The notes beneath the pieces are model-generated. The model had not been told where the DNA came from, ran no database searches, and was given only the letters and a program-made list of their open reading frames with translations. Positions 1-7,000 of a stretch of DNA of 7,967 nucleotides are shown in pieces (positions within the stretch are counted from its first letter, which is position 1; each line of letters starts with the position of its first letter). A program made the translations under genes and the position numbers. Source of the DNA: an uncultured Clostridia bacterium (GTDB lineage Bacteria; Bacillota; Clostridia; Lachnospirales; CAMVHY01). The DNA is taken from positions 1 through 7,967 of the forward strand of contig CAMKTI010000079.1 of the NCBI GenBank assembly GCA_946415665.1. Direction: 5' to 3'.

Positions 1-221
1 CAATAGCTTTTGGCAATCGTACCGTTCTTCGACCATCTACTAAATCTCATATAAATTGTGTGCCAGTTTCCGTATTTTTTTGGTAACGCCCTCCATTTGC
101 AACAATTTTCTATTATGTAAAGCATTGCACACATGAATTCGTAGTTCGATATCTTCGCCGGTTTCCTCGCTATCGACATTAATCCCTCTAGCTTTTTATA
201 TTGTATTTTTGTAAGTCTAAT
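1..221 (-). pseudogene. IS5-family transposase, N-terminal part, start codon lost
   Basis: The frame is open from 221 to the window edge and encodes about 73 residues. It contains the typical N-terminal block of IS5-type transposases (DUF4096-like): NYEFMCAMLYIIEN, then KWRALPKKYGNWHTIYMRF, then SRWSKNG. The catalytic DDE part would lie to the left of the window. The position matching the ATG of the right-hand copy reads ATT (AGATATTAGA against AGATATGAAA), and an in-frame TAA lies four codons upstream of it. The first ATG is internal, at LEGLM. Either a rare ATT start is used or the gene is dead; decay is more likely. By eye it is about three quarters identical to the right-hand copy. Confidence 0.75.
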
Positions 222-271
222 ATCTTTATCTTATCAATTTTTTCTTTTTGCTCTTTATGTGAACGCTATCT
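1..271 (-). mobile_element. IS5-family insertion sequence, 5' end (left copy, runs off window)
   Basis: This is the promoter-proximal end of an insertion sequence whose transposase reads leftward out of the window. The inner boundary is placed where the reverse-complement sequence AGATAGCGTTCACATAAA (271-254) matches GGTAGCATTCACATAAA at the inner edge of the right-hand copy. Inside that edge both copies share the run GAGCAAAAAGAAAAAA and then the transposase frame. Outside it, the DNA instead matches the region just past the terminator of the other large gene (3953-3965), so the junction lies at about 271/272. The far end and any target duplication are outside the window. Confidence 0.75.
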
Positions 272-282
272 AATTCAAACGC

Positions 283-317
283 AAAAAAAAGACCGATTAA
301 TAAAATCACGGTATTTT
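283..317 (-). terminator. Degraded rho-independent terminator of gene 1
   Basis: Read on the minus strand, a CGGTC-type stem with a 13-base loop is followed by eight T residues, about 28 bases after the stop codon of the 1091-aa gene. It is the same hairpin as the one at 3965-3999, but one stem base has changed (A at 313 in place of C), which leaves a mismatch in the middle of the stem. Termination may therefore be weaker than at the intact copy. The insertion-sequence edge lies only about 11 bases beyond it. Confidence 0.75.
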
Positions 318-340
318 ATTTTCTGATGACAAATTTTATT
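283..340. repeat. 3' untranslated repeat, copy A
   Basis: These 58 bases match 3965-4022 with one substitution (313 against 3995). The repeat covers the terminator hairpin and the spacer up to just before the stop codon of each large gene. Weaker similarity extends outward through TTCAAACGC / TTTAAACGT until it meets the insertion-sequence edge. It shows that the two genes share a common 3' flank as well as coding homology. Confidence 0.9.
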
Positions 341-344
341 CGAA

Positions 345-3300
345 TTAATTTTTACTTAAGTTATCGATATAACCTTTAGAAGCTCGCTTCTCATCCAAAA
401 TTATTTCTTTGTCTTGATTTTGTTTATTTTGTGTTCTGTCTACCAAACTTGTTTTTTCGCCTTTCTCATTTGTTTTTAAATTTGGTTTCTCTCGTTCAGG
501 ATTATTTTTTTTACATCTTTGAATATAACGATATACAAAAATAATTATTGGTGCTAATAAAGCAAATAAAATAAATGGATTTTTGCATACAAAAAACAAG
601 ATCACTATAAAAACAACCAAAGCGATTGCAAAATAAATACTCCAATTAAAAAAGCTTTCTTGTTGAGCTGAATTTGCCGGCGGAATATTTCCTTTTTTGC
701 CATTATCATTTTTTGAATCAGTAATTTTTATTTCGTGGGTAGAAATTTTACCACTATCTTTGCCGTTTAAAGCTGGATTTGCATTGTCACTTATATTTTG
801 TTGATTGATATCCTTAGTTTTCAACAACAACTTGCCATAATCACAGCACGGAGATTTGCAGCTTCGCTTATCTTCATCAGCATCAGAATTTATAAACTCA
901 ACCTCAAATCGTTCATCATCAGATTTAAAATACATTTCAACACCAAAAATTTTTTTTAGCTCAGCTTTATCTTTTCCTTTGGTTTTGTTTAGAACTTCCA
1001 AAATATCATACTTTGTAAATTTTAATCCCGAATTCATTACTAAGTTTGCTATTTTTTTTTTTGTTTTAAGGCTATAGTCAAAATATTTGAAAATAGAATT
1101 TAAAATACCACTGCTAATCAATTTTTTATTTCTGTCGATTTTTTTAAAATACATCTCAATAAAATTTAATCTAATTGTTCTGTGGTCTTCTTGCGCATTT
1201 TTTATCTCATCATTTTGTTTTTGATCGCTAGAAATAAAATTTATGTTGTTATTTAAAATCATACAGTTCATAAATTTACACAAATGCTTTTCTTTTTGAG
1301 AGTCGTTTTCATTTTGATTATCGATAAACGCATTGAGAATCCCTTCGACAACGTTCAACCCTAAGTTAAAATTGAATTTATGGTCATCTATATTATCAAT
1401 TAGCTCACTCAAACAAGTGACATCGCTAATATTTAAAAACAAATAATCGAGTGTTTTTTGATTTAACGGAGTTTTTTTATGTTGCTCAAGCATGAACCCC
1501 AAAATTTTCTTAGTCAAACAAATCATTATTTTTCTTTCTTCACCGTCAGATTCTTCGCACGCGCTATTCGTCTTATCTGTACATATTCTCAAAAAACCAA
1601 TTTGTTGCTTGGCAGTAAATTTATAACTTTGAGATTCGTCTAATTGAAATACTATTTTTGCACTATCTTGATTTAATATGTTGCGAAAACGACCAAGTCT
1701 ATCACAATCTAGCATTGTTTTAAACAATTGATAGCTTATAAATTCTGATTCATCTTGATACTTAACACAAAGTTTTTTAACTAAATTGCAACACATAGCA
1801 AAATATTTTTCATACTCGCAAGGATTTGATATTACATATTCTATTATCTTGCGAGGACCAAACTCAAAACTAAACTCTCTAAAAATTTCTTTTATAACTA
1901 TATGGTTGTTAGATCTTATAGAAATCGTCCCATCTTTTAATTTTTCACATACAATCTCAAATAATTTGCTTTTACTAAAGACATGGTTTGTTAACTCGTC
2001 ATCGTTCCCAAAATTTTTTATAGTGGCTTCTGTCATAATCTTCGATACCATTTTTTCTATGTTATTCATCTCATCATTTATGTCATTTAGTCGGTCAAAA
2101 TCCAAAAGATATCTTCGATCTTCTTCATTCTCATAATTATCATGTGCATTTGTTTTCAGTAATTGTTCAATCGGAATAAATTTCAAGTACGAGTAAAATG
2201 CTTCCTCCACAATTTCATCACGAAAACTATCTTTACAAGCTAGAAAAATTGGCTCCAACATTTCTTTTCTTTCTATGTTCGAATAACTACGATAATAATT
2301 ATATGATTTTATTTTGATATTTTTAAAATCGTTTTCATACTCGGGTTTTATTTTTAATTTGCTTATATCTATTTCCTTTTTTCCAGAATGTAAATTTGTA
2401 AAAAAATAGCTCAGATTTTTCAAAACAAAATTATGAGTATACAAATTACCGTCTTTATCTTTGTATTTAAACATTCCTAAACAGTCACAAGTTATAAATT
2501 TGGAATCGCATAATTGCTGCAGAAAATTATCAAACTCGCATGATTCGTCAGTTGACCAAGGTTCTTTTAATACATTGTTAACAATAAATCTTTCTTTCAA
2601 AGAACAAACTTCATTTCTTATTACATTTTCCAAGTATTTCAATTCTTCTTCAAATATATTCTTTTCGTCTTGATTGTCCATCAGATTAAAATAATACTCT
2701 ACCAGAGCAACAAGATTTTCGTCGGTATTTTTGTTCGTCTTGTCCAAACGTGAAAGAAGAGTTTTATGCGAAAACAACAATTCATTTTCTATTTCATCTT
2801 TTGTTTTACCAAATTTTTGATTATCACTTTTTTCTATGACATTGCTAACATCTTTTATTTGTCTTAAAGAAATTGTTTTACCTATATCTTTGCCCCAATT
2901 TACAACAATATATTTTCTTTTCTTATCAGGTTGCATATTTTCTGCTTTCACCTTGTCAGAAATTACAAAAAATCTCTTTTCATTACACCCCAATAGTAAA
3001 TCTACACAACCAGAAATTTCTTGCTTCATCGTATCAATTTCATTTGACGTGTCTTTGTGTTCTGTGTTCAACATTTTCTTAAATAAAAAATTTAATACAT
3101 CATCTTTTGTTTTAAAGCCAAAAATCGCTTTTAAAAATTCCTTATACAAAACATCAAATTTTCTCTTTAGATCATTTTTCTTTATATAATTTTCAAGTTC
3201 ATCACAATTATTTATGTATATCACATATAAAATTTTTACTACAAATACCTGGTATATAAGTAGAACTCTTTCGTTTTTTAAATCAATTTCTTGCCCGCAA

Positions 3301-3620
3301 ATATCCCGATTATATCTTGTCGCCTTGTAAAATTTAGTTTCAATCTGATTTTTTTGGGAGAGATTTATCGCAGTGTAAACAGTATCAGATTCTTCATATT
3401 GTTCATTCACATAAAAAATATCGTGTGACAATTTATTTAAATCATCAGATACACTGTTATCAATAAGATCCTTTAATTCTTTTTTACCTTTTCTGCATTG
3501 ATTTTGTATTTCTGGTGTTTTATGTTTCAATCTAAAAGCTATTCCTCGAGTTCTTCTTTTGCCTGTATCGTTAAGTATATTAAACAAGTAAAATACAAAA
3601 CTATTTTTTTTGTCTTCCAT
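345..3620 (-). CDS. Large C-terminal hairpin-anchored protein of unknown function (paralog 1)
   Basis: Encodes 1091 residues; I do not recognise the family. The start at 3620 (MEDKKNSFVFY) is chosen because AAGGGAG at 3636-3630 lies 9 bases upstream and the paralog also begins ME. A GTG 12 codons further upstream has no ribosome binding site. There is no signal peptide. Residues 1 to about 868 look mostly helical and align with the neighbour throughout; landmarks are LLIYQVFV, ISLRQ (near 250), DGNLYT (near 390), FKNIKIK and IPIEQLLKT (near 480). Residues about 899-977 form a polar linker unlike the paralog's, with a CKSPCC cluster. NIPPAN (978-983) precedes two membrane segments (about 994-1012 and 1016-1030) joined by KNP. 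The basic YIQRCKK follows, then a 60-residue tail ending KGYIDNLSKN. Positive charges after the second segment suggest that both termini face the cytoplasm, or the host cytosol if the protein is secreted. An Inc-like or effector role is possible but unproven. Confidence 0.9.
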   Translation of the reverse strand: MEDKKNSFVFYLFNILNDTGKRRTRGIAFRLKHKTPEIQNQCRKGKKELKDLIDNSVSDDLNKLSHDIFYVNEQYEESDTVYTAINLSQKNQIETKFYKATRYNRDICGQEIDLKNERVLLIYQVFVVKILYVIYINNCDELENYIKKNDLKRKFDVLYKEFLKAIFGFKTKDDVLNFLFKKMLNTEHKDTSNEIDTMKQEISGCVDLLLGCNEKRFFVISDKVKAENMQPDKKRKYIVVNWGKDIGKTISLRQIKDVSNVIEKSDNQKFGKTKDEIENELLFSHKTLLSRLDKTNKNTDENLVALVEYYFNLMDNQDEKNIFEEELKYLENVIRNEVCSLKERFIVNNVLKEPWSTDESCEFDNFLQQLCDSKFITCDCLGMFKYKDKDGNLYTHNFVLKNLSYFFTNLHSGKKEIDISKLKIKPEYENDFKNIKIKSYNYYRSYSNIERKEMLEPIFLACKDSFRDEIVEEAFYSYLKFIPIEQLLKTNAHDNYENEEDRRYLLDFDRLNDINDEMNNIEKMVSKIMTEATIKNFGNDDELTNHVFSKSKLFEIVCEKLKDGTISIRSNNHIVIKEIFREFSFEFGPRKIIEYVISNPCEYEKYFAMCCNLVKKLCVKYQDESEFISYQLFKTMLDCDRLGRFRNILNQDSAKIVFQLDESQSYKFTAKQQIGFLRICTDKTNSACEESDGEERKIMICLTKKILGFMLEQHKKTPLNQKTLDYLFLNISDVTCLSELIDNIDDHKFNFNLGLNVVEGILNAFIDNQNENDSQKEKHLCKFMNCMILNNNINFISSDQKQNDEIKNAQEDHRTIRLNFIEMYFKKIDRNKKLISSGILNSIFKYFDYSLKTKKKIANLVMNSGLKFTKYDILEVLNKTKGKDKAELKKIFGVEMYFKSDDERFEVEFINSDADEDKRSCKSPCCDYGKLLLKTKDINQQNISDNANPALNGKDSGKISTHEIKITDSKNDNGKKGNIPPANSAQQESFFNWSIYFAIALVVFIVILFFVCKNPFILFALLAPIIIFVYRYIQRCKKNNPEREKPNLKTNEKGEKTSLVDRTQNKQNQDKEIILDEKRASKGYIDNLSKN
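529..573. repeat. 45-base perfect match to paralog, second membrane segment
   Basis: Identical at every base to 4226-4270 and encodes the second membrane segment and its exit (FALLAPIIIFVYR). Synonymous positions are conserved too, which selection on the protein alone would not require. Directly beside it, gene 2 has an extra CGA (ACGACGATA against ACGATA) that adds one arginine after the segment. Confidence 0.95.
618..667. repeat. 50-base perfect match to paralog, QQES and first membrane segment
   Basis: Identical at every base to 4315-4364 and encodes QQESFFNWSIYFAIAL, the entry to the first membrane segment. It is the longest exact match I found between the two genes. Its upstream (protein N-terminal) edge passes through NIPPAN into a linker with no obvious similarity. 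Confidence 0.95.
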
Positions 3621-3627
3621 TTTTATG

Positions 3628-3636
3628 CTCTCCCTT
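3628..3636 (-). promoter_or_regulatory. Ribosome binding site of gene 1
   Basis: AAGGGAGAG on the minus strand; the AAGGGAG core ends 9 bases before the ATG at 3620. It decides the start in favour of this ATG over the GTG at 3656, which has no such sequence upstream. Confidence 0.75.
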
Positions 3637-3688
3637 GCATATATCAAAAATTTCACTAATCAATAAAGTAATATCCAAACTAATTCAT

Positions 3689-3716
3689 ATTATAACACTT
3701 AAATATATAAATCCAA
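3689..3716 (-). promoter_or_regulatory. Candidate promoter P2 of gene 1 (extended -10)
   Basis: On the minus strand TTGGAT (3716-3711) is followed after 16 bases by a consensus TATAAT (3694-3689), itself preceded by TG one base upstream, giving TGTTATAAT. An extended -10 can compensate for the weak -35. The expected transcript start near 3682 gives a leader of about 60 bases with the ribosome binding site near its end. Confidence 0.55.
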
Positions 3717-3742
3717 AATTATCGCTTTTTACATTTTCACCG

Positions 3743-3771
3743 ATAGTATAAGTTCTTCAATACGATGTCAA
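3743..3771 (-). promoter_or_regulatory. Candidate promoter P1 of gene 1
   Basis: A consensus -35 TTGACA (3771-3766) is followed after 17 bases by TACTAT (3748-3743), four of six to the -10 consensus. TATACT, the -10 of gene 2, also occurs here at 3750-3745, but with only a 15-base spacer. The start near 3736 would give a leader of roughly 115 bases that passes through P2. Confidence 0.5.
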
Positions 3772-3793
3772 GGTTGCAACAGAAATTATTAAT

Positions 3794-3823
3794 CTAAACA
3801 TTAAACCAAATTTTTTTCTCCAT
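3794..3823 (-). CDS. Nine-residue reading frame with perfect Shine-Dalgarno (leader peptide or gene relic)
   Basis: ATG GAG AAA AAA ATT TGG TTT AAT GTT TAG encodes MEKKIWFNV. AAGGAGGT, a full anti-Shine-Dalgarno match, lies at 3842-3835, 11-12 bases upstream, and is stronger than the site of either large gene. It opens with ATGGA, as both large genes do (MEDKK, MEIKN). It could be a small leader peptide translated ahead of gene 1, or the surviving 5' end of a third family member broken by the TAG. It lies upstream of P1 and P2, so it would be on the gene 1 message only if transcription began further upstream. Confidence 0.3.
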   Translation of the reverse strand: MEKKIWFNV

Positions 3824-3834
3824 ATTTTATTTTT

Positions 3835-3842
3835 ACCTCCTT
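3835..3842 (-). promoter_or_regulatory. Perfect Shine-Dalgarno AAGGAGGT
   Basis: An eight-base match to the 16S rRNA 3' end consensus, standing in an intergenic region in front of a nine-codon frame. In DNA this A/T-rich it is unlikely to occur by chance at such a position, so it marks a present or former translation start. Confidence 0.6.
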
Positions 3843-3857
3843 CAAAAAACAGCTTTA

Positions 3858-3866
3858 ATAATAGCA
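3858..3866 (-). promoter_or_regulatory. Possible extended -10 upstream of the nine-codon frame
   Basis: TGCTATTAT on the minus strand fits a TGn extended -10 with TATTAT (five of six). No convincing -35 is seen 16-18 bases upstream. It sits about 15 bases before the perfect Shine-Dalgarno and could start a short transcript through it. Confidence 0.3.
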
Positions 3867-3913
3867 AAAATTTGACGTAAATGGTATTAAAAAAATAAAT
3901 TTTGAAACAAAAA

Positions 3914-3931
3914 TTTTATATTCGTATAAAA
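3914..3931. other. Small A/T hairpin with TTCG loop
   Basis: TTTTATA, loop TTCG, then TATAAAA: a perfect seven-pair stem. As + strand RNA the loop would be UUCG, and on the minus strand CGAA. It lies just downstream of the gene 2 terminator. With no G:C pairs it is weak as a terminator and may be chance. Confidence 0.3.
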
Positions 3932-3964
3932 ATCCAAAGTGAAAGAAATAATTAATTTAAACGT

Positions 3965-3999
3965 AAAAAAAAGACCGATTAATAAAATCACGGTCTTTT
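3965..3999 (-). terminator. Rho-independent terminator of gene 2
   Basis: On the minus strand AAAAGACCG, a 13-base loop (TGATTTTATTAAT), then CGGTCTTTT running on into more T residues. The stem is fully paired over nine positions, with a GACCG/CGGTC core. It lies about 28 bases after the stop codon of the 1177-aa gene, so the two large genes are probably separate transcription units. Confidence 0.85.
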
Positions 4000-4022
4000 A
4001 TTTTCTGATGACAAATTTTATT
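3965..4022. repeat. 3' untranslated repeat, copy B
   Basis: The partner of 283-340, with 57 of 58 bases identical. This copy keeps the fully paired terminator stem and is probably closer to the ancestral form. Confidence 0.9.
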
Positions 4023-4026
4023 GGAA

Positions 4027-7000
4027 TCAATTTTGATTTAAGTTATCGATATAACCTTTAGAATTTGTGTTCCCATCCAAAATTATTTTTTCGACTTGTT
4101 TATTCACCATTAAATTCATGTTTTGTGTTTTGTCTAGCAAACTTGTTTTTCCGTCTTTATCATTTGTTTTTACATTTGGTTTCTCTTGTTTAGGATTATT
4201 CTTTTTACATCTTTGAATATAACGACGATATACAAAAATAATTATTGGTGCTAATAAAGCAAATAAAATACATGGCTCTTTAAATACAAAAGTTAATATA
4301 ACTATGGCAACAATCAAAGCGATTGCAAAATAAATACTCCAATTAAAAAAGCTTTCTTGTTGAGTCAAATTTGCCGGCGGAATGTTTTCTTCTCTGCTAT
4401 TCTCACTTCGTGGCTTATTAATAACAACTTTATTATTATTTTCATACAAATCTAGTAAAAAAAATTTACGACAAATTTGATCATAATCATCTTTAACAAT
4501 AGAACGGTCTATGTTATAATTGCACTCATAATCATCATAAATCAGACAACTGTTATTATAGTTACAAAAATATTGCTTCTCATTGAAGCTATTACTACGT
4601 TTATAATTTTTACTTTCAAACAACGTACTTTTTGGTATATATCCTGTTTTCCCAAACCGAAGTGATCCTTTAAGCAGAATTTTTTTTATCTCAACGGAAT
4701 CCTCTCGTTTAGTTTCACGGAAAATAAGAAACATGTTTTCTTTTTCGATTTTCAAACCATATTCTTTCATCGAATTTGCTATTTGTTTTTTTATCTCAAG
4801 ACTGTCGTCAAAATATTTAAAGAACGCATTTAAAGTACCATTACTAATCAATTTTTTATTTCCTTTGATTTTTTTAAGATACGTCTTAATAAAATTTAAT
4901 CTAATTTGTCTTTGTTTTTCTTTTGCGTCTTTTATCTCATCATCCTGTTTTTTATCATCAGAAATAAAATTTATTTTGTTATTTAAAATGATATCTTCTG
5001 CAAGAGCTTGCAAATACGATCGTCTCATATCATCTTGTAAATTTTTGTCATTGATAAACAAATCGAACATTCGTTTAACAACATTGAGACTTAAACTAAG
5101 ATTATATTGTTTATAATATATTATGGACAGCAAACTATCCAAACATTTGGCATCATTAATATTTAAAAACAAAAAATCGATTACTTTTTGATCCAATTTG
5201 ACTGAGGTATTTTGTTGAATCATAATTCTAAAAACGTCTTCAATTTGGATTCGGATTTCTGGGTTATCTTTGCCTTTCTCATTTTCGTCCCTTGATTTAT
5301 CGATCAATAATTTCAAAAAACCAATTTCTTGATCGGTTGTAAATTTATAATTTTTATTATCTGATGAATCATCCAGTTGAAATAATATTTTTGCGTAATC
5401 CCTTATATTCAAACCAAACCAATTTAAATGATCTAACATAGTTCCAAACAATTCATAAGTTATAAATTCTTTTTCGTCTTTGTACTTTGCACAAAGCTCT
5501 TTTACTAAATCACAACACTGACTAAAATAATACTTTTCATTTTCATTAACTTCGTAGCCATTAAATTTATATTTAAAAGTCTTAAAGATTGTTTTTATAA
5601 CTTCATGGTTGTCTGGTCTTATTTCAATCGTTTCATCTTTTAATTTTTTGGACATGATCTCAAATAAGTTATTTCCTTCAAAAATATTATAATAGTTGTA
5701 GTCTTTTTTTATATAATCATCCTGATCTTTTTTATCCAATTTACCAAAACAATTAAGTTTGTTATTTGTGTCCATTTTTATTGCATCATTTTTTATCATA
5801 GCTTCTTTCATTATCTGTTTTGTCATTTGCTCTATATTTTCACATTTGTCGTTTATGTCATTTAACATATCAAAATCGCAGAGATACTTTATTTTCGTAT
5901 TATCATATATTTTTGTTTTTAACAATTGCTCAATCGGAATAAGTTTCAGACATTGGTAATACAGTTGATTCAAAATATCTTTTTGGTATTTTTCTTCATA
6001 ATGCCAATTTACCAGAAGATTAGCTAAAGACGTAATTAATGTTATTCTACTAAAAGTATTTGGTTTTATCTTTATGTTTTTAAAATCATTTTCATACTCC
6101 GACTTTACCTTTATTTCATGTGTCAATTTTTTATATTGATCATCATATTCATAATTATTAACTATCTGTTCTGTTTCACAAAAATCACCAAGATTTTCTA
6201 AAACAAGATGATAGGTATATAAGTTTCCATCTTCTTCATCTTTATATTTAAATATTCCGAAATTCCGATAGCTAATGCAAAAATCCTTTTTGTTCAGATT
6301 CTTAATCAACTCTTCAAAATTATCTTTCGGTCCTTCCGACCAATCATAAGATTCTTTATCTTGTTTTTTATCTTTTGTCCAATATTCTTTTAACACAGAG
6401 TTGGGCATAAATATTTCCTTAAAAGAAAGAATTCCAACTTTTATAATTGAATTTAAATATTTACTTTGCCATTTATTCTCAATGTAATAATTTAAAATAG
6501 CTTCAAAATTTGTATCAGCATTTTCGTTTTTTTTATCTAAATATGGAAGAAGCATTCTATATGAAATCGGCGTTTTGTCATTGATTTTTTTTCCTTTCCC
6601 CCACTTATTTTTACATATTTCATCAGGATGATTTTTATTATTTTTAAGCAAATCACCTATCGGTTTCAACTTATTGTAATCGATGTCATTTTGCATTTTA
6701 ATTTTTTCTGTTTGTCTTAAAGAAATTTTCTTGCCTAGATCTTTTTGCCATTTTGTTTTTTCGATTCCTATGTTAAGTTCCAATTCATCATCATCATTAT
6801 TTTTATTTTCATCTTTATTTCCATCACCGGTAATACGACATGAACTTGTTTTTACCTCTTTATTTTTATCATTGCTACAAAGTTCAAACTCATAACTTTC
6901 TTTGCTATCATCATTTTCATTTTCCAATAAGTTTTTTACACAACTTAAAATTTCGTGTTTCATTTCATTAATATCATTAATATCATTAATATCATTGTCA

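Larger units (their letters stand above)
3621..3964 (-). other. Intergenic region between gene 2 terminator and gene 1 start
   Basis: There is no sizeable gene on either strand here. Reading in the direction of transcription (descending coordinates), it holds an A/T hairpin with a UUCG/CGAA loop, an extended -10 sequence, a perfect Shine-Dalgarno with a nine-codon frame, then two candidate sigma70 promoters and the ribosome binding site of gene 1. Each is listed separately. The matching region upstream of gene 2 is only about 140 bases long before an insertion sequence begins, and similarity between the two leaders is weak. Confidence 0.7.

Noticed and set aside
841..875. Cysteine cluster CKSPCC in paralog 1 as a zinc site
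   Set aside because: It lies in the unconserved linker, has only closely spaced cysteines without a matching second pair, and has no counterpart in paralog 2.
2853..2895. GKDIGKTIS in paralog 1 as a Walker A (P-loop) nucleotide-binding motif
   Set aside because: The spacing gives GxxxGKT instead of GxxxxGKT, and paralog 2 has QKDLGKKIS, which lacks the first glycine and the Ser/Thr. No Walker B partner is seen.
3897..3916. AAATTTTG / CAAAAATTT inverted repeat in the intergenic region as an operator
   Set aside because: The arms differ by an extra base and consist of A/T runs that are expected by chance in DNA this A+T-rich.
3621..3964. tRNA, CRISPR repeats or riboswitch in the intergenic gap
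   Set aside because: There is no cloverleaf, no regularly spaced repeats and no G+C-rich conserved aptamer core.
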